A stretch of 64,000 nt of DNA from Lycocorax pyrrhopterus obiensis (taxonomy: Eukaryota; Chordata; Aves; Passeriformes; Paradisaeidae), in NCBI GenBank assembly GCA_014706295.1, contig JACSVZ010000003.1, positions 576,473 to 640,472 on the forward strand, written 5' to 3'. The notes under the pieces are model-generated. The model was not told the DNA's origin and did not search any database. It worked only from the letters and a program-made list of their open reading frames with translations. Positions 53,528 through 64,000 of this stretch are shown piece after piece; position 1 is the first letter of the stretch, and each line of letters starts with the position of its first letter. The translations under genes were made by a program, and so were the position numbers.

Positions 53528-53799
53528 AGCCCTGGGCCCTTTCCAGCACTTTCTGCCGCAAGGACATTCCCCGCTGGAGCCCAGCCAGGGTGGCTGGACA
53601 CGCTGCCCACAGGGGCTGTGGGGCAGAGGCCCGGGCTGGGGGTGCTCCCCTCGGGCCAGCCCTGCTGGAAGTGGGCAAGGGCACCGGAAAGGCCCAAGGC
53701 CCAGCCGAGGGCTGGTTCTGGAGGCGCTGGGAGCGGCCGGGGAGGCAGCGCCAAACTGAGGGATATGAAGGTCTCTTCCGGCCCGGATGAATCCGGGAC

Positions 53800-53943
53800 T
53801 CGGGGATTGCCCCGGGCCAGCTGCAGCAGCCGGCACTTGGCCTTGTGAGACCTCTGAAGGTTCTCGTTGTGCCACTTCTCCAGCTTGCCCAGGTCCCTGG
53901 GCACGGCCAAATGCTGCCATGGTGCCCCTGCCACGCTCAGCTC
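53800..53943 (-). mobile_element. Degraded CR1 reverse-transcriptase fragment, copy 2
   Basis: Same remnant as in copy 1; LEKWHNENLQRSHKAKCRLL shows that copies differ by a few residues at one spot. Confidence 0.75.
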
Positions 53944-54501
53944 CGCGGCCCCTGCAAACGTGCTGAGGGGGAGCTCCATCCCCTGCCTGTGTCACTGGGG
54001 ACGCCACCAAAGAGCCCCAGGGCCAAGGCAGAGCCCGGAGGGACACCCCTCGTCCCGGCCTGCAGCTGCACATGGAGCCAGCGCCCACAAGTCCCTGGCT
54101 GCGTCCATCTGGCCAATGGCTCGTGCCCTGAGCAGCCCACCCGCCCAAGCCAGGGCTCTGCAGGGTGGGGATCGGGCTGTGGAGTGGCGCCGTGGCCAAA
54201 GCCTCCCAGAGGCCAAGGGCTACAAGGGCCCAAGTCCAGGGCCTGCTCAGTGCTACTTCCAGCAGCCTCGGCTGCTGAAGGGGCGCCGGGGGCGGCCCTT
54301 TGTGACACAGGCGCGTGGTGTCGGGGCCCTCGGCCATGCGGAACATGGCGGTGCCCAGAGACCCTTGTGACATCAGAGCGCTTAGAGACCCTGGCTGAGG
54401 GTATCCAGGGGCGCAGAACCCTGCAGTGCCCAGTCCGTTGGGAGCCACTGTGGCAGAAGGAAGCAGCTCCTGCGATCCTTCTGTGCTACAGCACCTCAGA
54501 G

Positions 54502-55851
54502 ATGGAAGAGGACAAGGCAAACCCCAACTCCTCCCAGCCACCCACCCCTGTGCCCAGCGGGCCGCAAGACCAGAGCCTCAGCTGGCACTTGGTGGGGACA
54601 CAGAGTGCCTCAGTCAGGCCACAGGCACACACTGAAGAGGAGGAGGGGCCCTTTGTCATCAAGGAGGCAGAGAGGAAGCCTGGCATGGATGAGGAGCCGG
54701 CCCAGCGGACAGACGTTCGGCCCCAAGAGCTTTGCCTGTGGGAAGAGGCGACGGGCCGTGAGTTGTCCCGATGGGTACCGGCAATGCCAGCGCAGGAAGT
54801 GTCCCTGTGCGAGGTGTGGAGCCACCAAGGGCAGAACCAGTGGAGGATGGAGGTGAGCGTGCAGTGGGGAGATGGGGCACGGCAACAGCTCTTCCACTGG
54901 GAACACACAGTGGAACTCCAGGAGCTGCCCCAAGGGGAAGAGGAGCAGAAGGAGCCAAAGCTGTCCCAGCTGGGCGAAGGAAGCGTGAGCAGCCACCCGA
55001 ACCAGCCACGTTCTCCTGCCCCCAGTGAGGAGGAGCCATCAGCGGGGGCACAGAGCCTGGTCCCTGCCGCACACAGCCCCTGCTGCCCCCCCAGCCCCTC
55101 GTCCAGCCGGCTGGGAGCCCAGACCCGTAACGAGCAGCAGGAGGAGGCAGAAAGGGGGTCACTCGTGGCAGAGAAAGGGAGCGAGGAGGGGACCTCAGCT
55201 GGACACAATGAGGACAGCGAATACCACACCCAGCCTGAGCAGTCCCCAGAGTGCCAAGGTGCGGCAAAGCCGGAGCTGCCCCAAGGACAGGTCAGCAGCT
55301 CCCAAGACCTCCCTGACCGGGATGAGCGCACGAAGCCGGAGCCGTGCCACGCAGAACGCAACGAGCGGGAACGGTACATCTGCCAGGAGGTTTCCATTGA
55401 GGAAGAGGGCAGCGACGGAGAGCTCACACAGAGCACCTGGGCGTACGAGTGCGTCTTCAGCTTGGGGGCCGCGCCCTCGCAGCGGAACGACAGCACCTGG
55501 GACGGAGTCAGCGTGCCGGAGCTGCGCGAAGAAGGCAGGCGCCAAAGCCTGGCAGCTGTGGAGGCAGACGGGCTCCCACCGCCCGTCCCTCGGGAGGCCT
55601 GGGTTGAGCGCCGGGCACAGGAACCGCTCCGGGCCTCACGTGCCCCACTGCAAGGCCAGGCCCCCAGGGGACCCCCGGCTTCTCCCATCGTGGCCTGGCA
55701 GGAGCCGGGGCCTGCCCCGCACAGCCCCCGCAGCCCCTCGGCTCCCCAGCCGGCCGCCCCCAGCAAACGGCCCGGCCGCCTCAGAAGGGCGCTGCGGGCG
55801 CTGCGGGCGCTGTTCCGCTGCCGCTGCCTGGCGCCACGGACGCAGGAGTAG
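54502..55851 (+). CDS. Uncharacterised macrosatellite ORF, copy 2 (449 aa)
   Basis: Same length and start as copy 1. By eye it differs at six bases: one silent change (Thr ACG/ACT) and five replacements (Arg to Cys in ELRLWEE, Arg to Leu in LSQRGEG, Ala-Val to Gly-Ala in ECQAVAKP, Leu to Pro in TKLEPC). The frame is intact to the same stop, and the basic Cys-Arg-Cys C-terminus is kept. Two intact copies make a functional family plausible, but the lack of silent-site excess does not show selection. Confidence 0.6.
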   Translation: MEEDKANPNSSQPPTPVPSGPQDQSLSWHLVGTQSASVRPQAHTEEEEGPFVIKEAERKPGMDEEPAQRTDVRPQELCLWEEATGRELSRWVPAMPAQEVSLCEVWSHQGQNQWRMEVSVQWGDGARQQLFHWEHTVELQELPQGEEEQKEPKLSQLGEGSVSSHPNQPRSPAPSEEEPSAGAQSLVPAAHSPCCPPSPSSSRLGAQTRNEQQEEAERGSLVAEKGSEEGTSAGHNEDSEYHTQPEQSPECQGAAKPELPQGQVSSSQDLPDRDERTKPEPCHAERNERERYICQEVSIEEEGSDGELTQSTWAYECVFSLGAAPSQRNDSTWDGVSVPELREEGRRQSLAAVEADGLPPPVPREAWVERRAQEPLRASRAPLQGQAPRGPPASPIVAWQEPGPAPHSPRSPSAPQPAAPSKRPGRLRRALRALRALFRCRCLAPRTQE

Positions 55852-56166
55852 CGCCCGCGCCAGCCCGGCCCTCAGCGGGGAAGCCCAGAGAGCCATCGAC
55901 GTGCCAAGAGACCCTGCCCGGCACCCAGCGCCACCGGCACCCTGGCAGCACCACCGTCGCCCCGAAACCACGTCCCCAAGGGCCACATCTGCACAGCTCC
56001 TCAGCGCTCCACACACAAGGACTCCACCACCGCCATCGCCCTGGGCAACTTCCTGCAACGCCTCTGCCAAGGAAAAACTCTTTCAGATATTGACTCTGAA
56101 CCTCCCCGGACATGACTGCAGGACTTGGACTCGACAAACGGATGGGAGTTTAAGAAATAGTAATTG

Positions 56167-56694
56167 TGAGAAAAAAAAAATTTAAAAAAATTTAAAAAAT
56201 TTAAAAAAACCTCCTCATACAGGAGAAAAAAAAAGTATAGGAATAGGACTAGGAATAGGTATAAGACTAGGCATAAGAAGATTATGATGATGAAGAAATA
56301 GCAGTAGTAAATAGGACAAAGAAGAAAAAGGAATAGAATAATAATAAAAATAGGAAGTTGAATAAGAATAATAAGAGCATAGGAATAAGAAGATAAGAAG
56401 AAGAAGAGGAAGAAGAAGAAATAGTAGTAAACAATATGAAAAAGAAAAGAATGCCCGTATGCATAACAAGTGAATAAGATTAATTAGAATAAGAATAGGA
56501 AAAAGAAGAAGAAGAAATAGCAGTAGTGAATAAGAAGAAAAATTAGAATAGGAATAAGAAGAATAAGAGTAAGACGAAGAAGAAGCAGCAAGAGTAGTAG
56601 TAGTAATTAAAAAGAAGAAGAAGAAGGCGAAGAAGAAGAAGAAGAAGAAGAAGAAGACTTAGATGAAGAAATAGGAAATAGTAATAAGAATAAA
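56167..56694 (+). repeat. Polypurine tract, copy 2
   Basis: As in copy 1, but 6 bp shorter in the middle and with nine uninterrupted GAA units before GAC. Confidence 0.9.
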
Positions 56695-56727
56695 ATGCAT
56701 GTCCAATAAAATCCGGTTGTTGTCCTC
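56689..56727 (+). promoter_or_regulatory. Polyadenylation signal of the macrosatellite transcript, copy 2
   Basis: AATAAA at 56689-56694 and 56705-56710 with the same TTGTTGT element behind, conserved from copy 1. Confidence 0.55.
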
Positions 56728-56729
56728 AC

Positions 56730-59700
56730 ATGGTCTCACTTGCACCTTCACTGGGGCACGGGCGTCTCTCCCTCATGGCACCCTAACCCATGGGCAGGGT
56801 CCCTTCCAGCCACAAGCATTCCGGGCTTCTGTCAGGGCCTCCCTTCCCTTTGCTCCTTCCCTCTGCTTCCCGCTGCAGAATGTGCAGCAAAGCAGCCTTT
56901 GCTCTCTGCTCTGGGAGCCCACCCAGCTGCTGCACCTTGTCCCCTGCCCCTGCCCAGCTCCCGTGGGAGGCACGGCAGGAGCAGCACCCCGGCAGCCTCG
57001 GCAATGCCCCTCTGGGATCCACGGCACACACTGCAATGGGCTGCAATTCCAGTTCCCAGCCAGGAAAAGATGCTCCTGCCCTTCAAGGCAAAGCTCTGAA
57101 GGGGCTGAAACCCAAGTGCAGCAAGATCTCACAAGGACATTTCACTGCCAGCCTCTGGAACTTCATCGAGGGCTGGTTTAGCTCCCGGATTGGGGGAAAA
57201 AACCCAAACATCAGGGGAGGGTCTGGTCCAGCCACGCCAGGCTCAGGGCATGACGTGCACAGGGAAGATGCTGCTGGACCAACCCCCCCCCCCCTACGTG
57301 TCACTGAGCATCTTCACAGGGTTCAAGGGTTTGCAAATTCCTGAGAATTGCACTAGGGGACCAGGGGAAAACACACATGTATCTCTCATTTTCACAATCC
57401 CAGCCGATTTTCAGCTGAGGAAATCAAAAAATTCAAAGATTATCTCTGAGGGTTATTTTGATCTCAGATATTAGGAATGAAGAAAGCTTAAAATATTCTG
57501 GCTTCCAACCAAAAAAAAAACCAAAAAAACCAAAACAAAACCAATCCCACATCAAGCTAAAAATCTGTTTTATCCACACCTTTTCTGCTTCCATACAGAC
57601 TAATTTCTCAGAAAGGTCAAAAAAGGCTTGACTCCAGAAAGTCTCTAGGACTGCCTCATTGTGAATGAGAATGAGACTACCCCATCCCTTCAGAAAAGGC
57701 CAATTCTGTTCATAATTTCTAGATAAATAATCCTGCCTTTTTCATGACTCTTGCTAAACCATCCATTCATGGAGCAGTATATGATGTGTCCCGCTGAGCC
57801 TCAGGCCTGGGTGGAATATGGGCAGCACCATTAAACTGCAAGAAAAACCCCACGTTTCGAGTGAGCAACACAAACTCAGCTTTATGGACCTGCAGAGATC
57901 TAAAACTGTTCCACACAACTCTGGTGGCTCAAGAAAATCGGCGTAGCTAAACCCACATATGGCCCAGGAGAAAAAAGAAAAAAGAAAAGGAGAAGAAAAA
58001 AGCAGCAAAAGCCAAGTCCCAGCCCTACAGTGCAAGGATTGAACCCCTCCCACAGCTCATCATGTATCCAAATAAACCTGGCACGGCCCGGCCAGGGAAT
58101 CTGTTCCACATGTTTGGGTGCACTCTCCTCTCTTCCCCTAAAGAGAGCCCAGTAAATGGAACAATTCTGCCAGGTGAGTCCTTGCACAGGTGTGGTGACC
58201 AAATCTTGTGCTCACCTTTAGTGCCCTTGGACAAAACACTCCCCAAATTTCAGTAATTTCATTTACAGTTCTGAGCTGAAGATGACATTGCTTGGTCTGA
58301 GCTAACAAGGACAGCCCTTGGAGACACTTCAGCCACGATTTTTTCTGCACCTTATTTCTGTAGTAGCTGGAATGCAGTAACACTGAGAAGGACCAGTGAA
58401 GAGCAGGTAACAAATACCTATTCAATAAACACAGGCTCATAAAAACAGCTATATAACATTTCCCCGATCATTTTAGCAACACCCTTCACACCCAGGGCAG
58501 CCTTGGAAGTGGATTCCCAACAAGTGGGCTGATGTCAAAGAGCAGTTCCTTGTGTCGATGCTTTTGTCTCTTGGATGAGATTCAGACCTCACACTTCGCA
58601 GCATCAGCGACCCTCAAATCTGTGTTTTCCCAGAGGAAAGGCACCCAAAATGCAGCTCCAGCTCTCCAGCCTCGCAGGGGCTGCTCTGCAGCCACACAGG
58701 GCAGGGCAGGCCACTAATAAAGCTCTGAGCTGCACTTTTATCCAACAAATAAATTTCTAAAAAGGACGTGACTTCAGAGCATTTTCCCCCTCTTTCCTCT
58801 TCCTTTCTTACACGTCCTAAAGCATCTATTTCTGCCAGGGCTGAGGACACCTGCACACAGTCGGTGCTTCCCTCTCACCACAGCTATCAGGTATCTCCTA
58901 GAGTGAGGGAATCCCTTTAAACCACTTCCATTAATTCTTCAAAAAAGAACTGTTAGATTGAACAAGAGAATTATGTAATTGCAAAAGTAAAAGCTATTAT
59001 TCAGCAGAAAGGTTGTTTGAATTCTTTTGTAGCAGAATGCTTTACACCGTCCACGAGGCCTTACTGCAAGTGTTATTAAAATAGAAGTAACAACACTTTT
59101 CCCCCCATTTTAAGCAGCAGTTCTCCTACAGTTTTCCCTTACATATCACATCTGGAATAATACCTGTGAGCTGCAACGAGAGAACCCAAACACCCAGCAG
59201 ATTCAGGGCTTTAATCACTTGCCAGAAGTCACCAAGTAGCTGATAAATATTGAAAGCTGAGAGCAATTATGACAAATACGGTGCTTACACAACCCAGGTT
59301 ACTAAAAATGCAAATAAAGACACTGCCATTTCGGACTTGGCTCACTCCAGGGAGTGCCAATTCCTCCCTGGAGAACATGACAGAGGATGTGGAACCTCCT
59401 TCCACAGAGCAGGATCCACACTGCTTAAGGGAAGTAGGGAATGGCAGCAGTTTGGTGAGTTTGGATTAAACAGAGACCAATTATGCACGAAAAGAAATCC
59501 CTGTGCACGCCCTGACCCTCCAGCTCTCCTGGAACTCCCCCAGTTCAGCCCAGACACTTAAATACCGTGTTTACAAACCAAAACAGGTCTTTTCATAGGA
59601 TCTACAAACGTCACAAGCTGAATAATCTAAAATTTTGTTTTCCCTTCACACAAAGAAAGCCCCCAGAGTGACTCAACACCACAATATATCACTCGTGCTC

Positions 59701-60835
59701 ATCATCTTCCACTCAACCTTTTGCTAGAGACAGTATTTCCTAGTTTAAACAGATAAACACATTCTCAACGTATAGTCAAATATTTTTTACAGCTGACAGA
59801 GTTCTTCCCTCACTAAAACGGGAGTAGAAGAGGGAACACAATTAAGCAAGTGGCTAAAAAAAGAAAAAAGCATCAGCTGTTCCGTGAATTGGGGCACCAA
59901 TAACCATCAGATCCCAACACAGAGCAAATTAACCTACACAAATCTCCAAAAGCCGTTTGTGTTTAAGCATTATATGCTCAAGTTTCTAAAATAACAAATA
60001 CAAATTTCGCTTTGGGGTGTATCTCCTCTGACTGATGGGAAAACCTGCTGATTCTGGTTAAGGCAAACAAAAACCAATCACCAGAGCTGGTGTTCTCACT
60101 CTGACCCCGCCTCCCCAGGGCTGGAAAATGAAGACCAATCCAAGTGGAACATTGGAGCTGGGAAGGGATGGACTGTGCAGGACCCTGCCCTCCGAAGGAA
60201 AGCAAAGAGGGAACAATGGCCTGACAAAACACACATTTAACCAACAGAAATTCAAAGCAATTAAATGACTTGGAAGATTCTTTCTAAAGGCAGCGCTTGG
60301 TAGAATTTATGGAAGGAAGGGAATGCTCAGAGGATGGGGAACAGTGCCAGCACATTCCCTGAGACCACAGCAGCACACGGAGCTGGAGCTGATATTTAGT
60401 GCCCCCCCAGATGCAAACAGCACATCTGGGTGATGCACAAGGACACAGTGGCTACAGAAAAGGATGCAGAATTCCTCATATACCAGGATACCCACAGTAA
60501 GAGCTGCGTGGACTGGAAAACCAACTGATGTAACAGTATTTTATGGTGACAGGTAAAATTGCTGCTGCCCCAAGAATTTCTTTTCATTTGACAAGTGTCA
60601 AGAAAGCCCAAGAGAGTTGAAACACACAGAGACCCTGGGGAGGCATCGGGGTATTTATTGCAGCAGCTTCTCCCTGCAAATAACCCCTGGCAGGCTCCAC
60701 TTGAGAGAAATTCTCCAATAATATCCAACCATCAGCTTCTTTTTGGGTGGGATGGGGAGACAGCCAACAGCCCACTCCAGCACTGGAAGATTTTAATGCT
60801 CTGAAGAAGCAGTGCCAGCAGGGGAGAGACTCTTC
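56730..60835. other. Non-coding body of macrosatellite unit, copy 2
   Basis: Nearly identical to the copy 1 body. Differences are single bases and homopolymer changes, such as a longer C-run before CTACGTGTCACTGAG (57285-57294, about 10 C against about 7). Confidence 0.7.
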
Positions 60836-61107
60836 AGCCCTGGGCCCTTTCCAGCACTTTCTGCTGCAAGGACATTCCCCGCTGGAGCCCAGCCAGGGTG
60901 GCTGGACACGCTGCCCACAGGGGCTGTGGGGCAGAGGCCCGGGCTGGGGGTGCTCCCCTCGGGCCAGCCCTGCTGGAAGTGGGCAAGGGCACCGGAAAGG
61001 CCCAAAGCCCAGCCGAGGGCTGGTTCTGGAGGCGCTGGGAGCGGCCGGGGAGGCAGCGCCAAACTGAGGGATATGAAGGTCTCTTCCGGCCCGGATGAAT
61101 CCGGGAC

Positions 61108-61251
61108 TCGGGGATTGCCCCGGGCCAGCTGCAGCAGCCGGCACTTGGCCTTGTGAGACCTCTGAAGGTTCTCGTGCTCCCACTTCTCCAGCTTGCCCAG
61201 GTCCCTGGGCACGGCCAAATGCTGCCATGGTGCCCCTGCCACGCTCAGCTC
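61108..61251 (-). mobile_element. Degraded CR1 reverse-transcriptase fragment, copy 3
   Basis: Same remnant; LEKWEHENLQRSHKAKCRLL. The three copies read WAQEN, WHNEN and WEHEN at the same position, a small hot spot of difference in otherwise near-identical units. Confidence 0.75.
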
Positions 61252-61810
61252 CGCGGCCCCTGCAAACGTGCTGAGGGGGAGCTCCATCCCCTGCCTGTGT
61301 CACTGGGGACGCCACCAAAGAGCCCCAGGGCCAAGGCAGAGCCCGGAGGGACACCCCTCGTCCCCGGCCTGCAGCTGCACATGGAGCCAGCGCCCACAAG
61401 TCCCTGGCTGCGTCCATCTGGCCAATGGCTCGTGCCCTGAGCAGCCCACCCGCCCAAGCCAGGGCTCTGCAGGGTGGGGATCGGGCTGTGGAGTGGCGCC
61501 GTGGCCAAAGCCTCCCAGAGGCCAAGGGCTACAAGGGCCCAAGTCCAGGGCCTGCTCAGTGCTACTTCCAGCAGCCTCGGCTGCTGAAGGGGCGCCGGGG
61601 GCGGCCCTTTGTGACACAGGCGCGTGGTGTCGGGGCCCTCGGCCATGCGGAACATGGCGGTGCCCAGAGACCCTTGTGACATCAGAGCGCTTAGAGACCC
61701 TGGCTGAGGGTATCCAGGGGCGCAGAACCCTGCAGTGCCCAGTCCGTTGGGAGCCACTGTGGCAGAAGGAAGCAGCTCCTGCGATCCTTCTGTGCTACAG
61801 CACCTCCGAG

Positions 61811-63403
61811 ATGGAAGAGGACAAGGCAAACCCCAACTCCTCCCAGCCACCCACCCCTGTGCCCAGCAGGCCGCAAGACCAGAGCCTCAGCTGGCACTTG
61901 GTGGGGACACAGAGTGCCTCAGTCAGGCCACAGGCACACACGGAAGAGGAGGAGGGGCCCTTTGTCATCAAGGAGGCAGAGAGGAAGCCTGGCATGGATG
62001 AGGAGCCGGCCCAGCGGACAGACGTTCGGCCCCAAGAGCTTCGCCTGTGGGAAGAGGCGACGGGCCGTGAGTTGTCCCGATGGGTACCGGCAATGCCAGC
62101 GCAGGAAGTGTCCCTGTGCGAGGTGTGGAGCCACCAAGGGCAGAACCAGTGGAGGATGGAGGTGAGCGTGCAGTGGGGAGATGGGGCACGGCAACAGCTC
62201 TTCCACTGGGAACACACAGTGGAACTCCAGGAGCTGCCCCAAGGGGAAGAGGAGCAGAAGGAGCCAAAGCTGTCCCAGCGGGGCGAAGGAAGCGTGAGCA
62301 GCCACCCGAACCAGCCACGTTCTCCTGCCCCCAGTGAGGAGGAGCCATCAGCGGGGGCACAGAGCCTGGTCCCTGCCGCACACAGCCCCTGCTGCCCCCC
62401 CAGCCCCTCGTCCAGCCGGCTGGGAGCCCAGACCCATAACGAGCAGCAGGAGGAGGCAGAAAGGGGGTCACTCGTGGCAGAGAAAGGGAGCGAGGAGGGG
62501 ACCTCAGCTGGACACAATGAGGACAGCGAATACCACACCCAGCCTGAGCAGTCCCCAGAGTGCCAAGGTGCGGCAAAGCCGGAGCTGCCCCAAGGACAGG
62601 TCAGCAGCTCCCAAGACCTCCCTGACCGGGATGAGTGCACGAAGCCGGAGCCGTGCCACACAGAACGCAACGAGTGGGAACGGTACATCTGCCAGGAGGT
62701 TTCCATTGAGGAAGAGGGCAGCGACGGAGAGCTCACACAGAGCACCTGGGCGTACGAGTGCATCTTCAGCTTGGGGGCCGCGCCCTCGCAGCGGAACGAC
62801 AGCACCTGGGACGGAGTCAGCGTGCCGGAGCTGCGCGAAGAAGGCAGGCGCCAAAGCCTGGCAGCTGTGGAGGCAGACGGGCTCCCACCGCCCGTCCCTC
62901 GGGAGGCCTGGGTTGAGCGCCGGGCACAGGAACCGCTCCGGGCCTCACGTGCCCCACTGCAAGGCCAGGCCCCCAGGGGACCCCCGGCTTCTCCCATCGT
63001 GGCCTGGCAGGAGCCGGGGCCTGCCCCGCACAGCCCCCGCAGCCCCTCGGCTCCCCAGCCGGCCGCCCCCAGCAAACGGCCCGGCCGGCCTCAGAAGGGC
63101 GCTGCGGGCGCTGCGGGCGCTGTTCCGCTGCCGCTGCCTGGCGCCACGGACGCAGGAGTAGCGCCCGCGCCAGCCCGGCCCTCAGCGGGGAAGCCCAGAG
63201 AGCCATCGACGTGCCAAGAGACCCTGCCCGGCACCCAGCGCCACCGGCACCCTGGCAGCACCACCGTCGCCCCGAAACCACGTCCCCAAGGGCCACATCT
63301 GCACAGCTCCTCAGCGCTCCACACACAAGGACTCCACCACCGCCATCGCCCTGGGCAACTTCCTGCAACGCCTCTGCCAAGGAAAAACTCTTTCAGATAT
63401 TGA
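61811..63403 (+). pseudogene. Macrosatellite ORF, copy 3, C-terminally frameshifted (530 codons)
   Basis: Homologous to copies 1 and 2 up to about residue 424. There an extra G in the CCGGCCGGCC run (63081-63090; copies 1 and 2 have CCGGCCGCC) shifts the frame. The basic Cys-Arg-Cys tail is replaced by about 105 unrelated Ala/Pro-rich residues reading through to 63403. It also has more replacements than copy 2 has (Arg to Cys, Ala to Thr, Arg to Trp, Val to Ile, Arg to His, Gly to Arg), mostly C-to-T or G-to-A at CpG. Probably a decaying copy, unless the base is a sequencing error. Confidence 0.6.
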
Positions 63404-63479
63404 CTCTGAACCTCCCCGGACATGACTGCAGGACTTGGACTCGACAAACGGATGTGAGTTTAAGAAATAGTAATTGTGA

Positions 63480-64000
63480 GAAAAAAAAAAATTTAAAAAA
63501 ATTTAAAAAATTTAAAAAAACCTCCTCATACAGGAGAAAAAAAAAGTATAGGAATAGGACTAGGAATAGGTATAAGACTAGGCATAAGAAGATTATGATG
63601 ATGAAGAAATAGCAGTAGTAAATAGGACAAAGAAGAAAAAGGAATAGAATAATAATAAAAATAGGAAGTTGAATAAGAATAATAAGAGCATAGGAATAAG
63701 AAGATAAGAAGAAGAAGAGGAAGAAGAAGAAATAGTAGTAAACAATATGAAAAAGAAAAGAATGCCCGTATGCATAACAAGTGAATAAGATTAATTAGAA
63801 TAAGAATAGGAAAAAGAAGAAGAAGAAATAGCAGTAGTGAATAAGAAGAAAAATTAGAATAGGAATAAGAAGAATAAGAGTAAGACGAAGAAGAAGCAGC
63901 AAGAGTAGTAGTAGTAATTAAAAAGAAGAAGAAGAAGGCGAAGAAGAAGAAGAAGAAGAAGAAGAAGAAGAAGAAGAAGAAGACTTAGATGAAGAAATAG
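63480..64000 (+). repeat. Polypurine tract, copy 3 (expanded GAA run, cut by window end)
   Basis: As in copy 2, but the pure run has fourteen GAA units (63940-63981) before GAC: length variation between copies of the array. Confidence 0.9.

Larger units (their letters stand above)
53528..60835 (+). repeat. Macrosatellite unit, copy 2 (~7.31 kb)
   Basis: Second complete head-to-tail unit. It shares several small variants with copy 3 against copy 1, for example a missing 6 bp in the polypurine tract (CAATATGAAA in place of CAATAAGAATATGAAA) and the codon pair Gly-Ala in place of Ala-Val in the ORF. Copies 2 and 3 are therefore closer relatives of each other there. Confidence 0.93.
60836..64000 (+). 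repeat. Macrosatellite unit, copy 3 (cut by window end)
   Basis: Third unit in the same orientation, present up to its polypurine tract. The array therefore continues to the right, with an unknown number of further copies. Confidence 0.92.

Noticed and set aside
53087..54541. 484-codon minus-strand ORF (and its 400- and 313-codon relatives in the other units)
   Set aside because: Runs antisense through the CR1 remnant and unit boundary, has no consistent length between copies, and shows no protein-like features apart from the CR1 piece in another frame.
46219..64000. Artefactual duplication by haplotype-split assembly
   Set aside because: Three units with distinct, non-random differences (GAA run length, frameshift, shared variants in copies 2 and 3) fit a real array better, though read depth is needed to exclude it.

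Overview
The window reads as avian nuclear DNA. It is GC-rich and carries many truncated CR1-type LINE fragments, which are typical of bird genomes. It holds most of one conserved single-copy gene with short, well-defined exons. I lean towards a GC-rich bird microchromosome, but I cannot name the species from the sequence alone.

Bases 1-37,508 (minus strand) are RBM19, the vertebrate counterpart of yeast Mrd1, a nucleolar six-RRM protein needed for 18S rRNA maturation. I reconstructed 22 coding exons with canonical GT/AG borders and a continuous reading phase, giving 873 codons from the start Met to partway through RRM6. About the last 85 residues of a ~960-residue family protein are not in the window and should lie beyond its left edge. 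Exons 1-21 occupy 23.1-37.5 kb. Exon 22 is isolated at 4.6 kb behind an 18.4 kb intron. That intron has old CR1 fragments, microsatellites and several AT-rich islands that look like conserved non-coding elements. The promoter at 37.5-37.7 kb is a CpG-rich, TATA-less region with YY1-, E-box- and CRE-like sites and a twin RFX-type half-site.

Bases 37.7-46.2 kb are intergenic. They hold CR1 pieces, a short GC-rich minisatellite and a cluster of GATA-type motifs, and I see no credible gene. In tetrapods the upstream neighbour of RBM19 is usually TBX5, so this side may belong to the RBM19-TBX5 interval.

Bases 46,219-64,000 are a head-to-tail tandem array of a ~7.31 kb unit: two complete copies and a third cut by the window end. 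Each unit carries a degraded minus-strand CR1 reverse-transcriptase fragment, then an intronless plus-strand ORF starting at an ATG with good Kozak context (449 codons in copies 1 and 2; shifted at its C-terminus in copy 3). After the ORF comes a ~0.5 kb polypurine (GAA/TAG/AAT) tract, then AATAAA polyadenylation signals, then ~4 kb of AT-richer sequence with no recognisable gene. I do not recognise the protein: it is acidic, rich in Glu, Pro and Ser, and ends in a basic helix with a Cys-Arg-Cys motif. An ORF-bearing macrosatellite, in architecture like mammalian D4Z4-type arrays, is the most unusual feature of the window.
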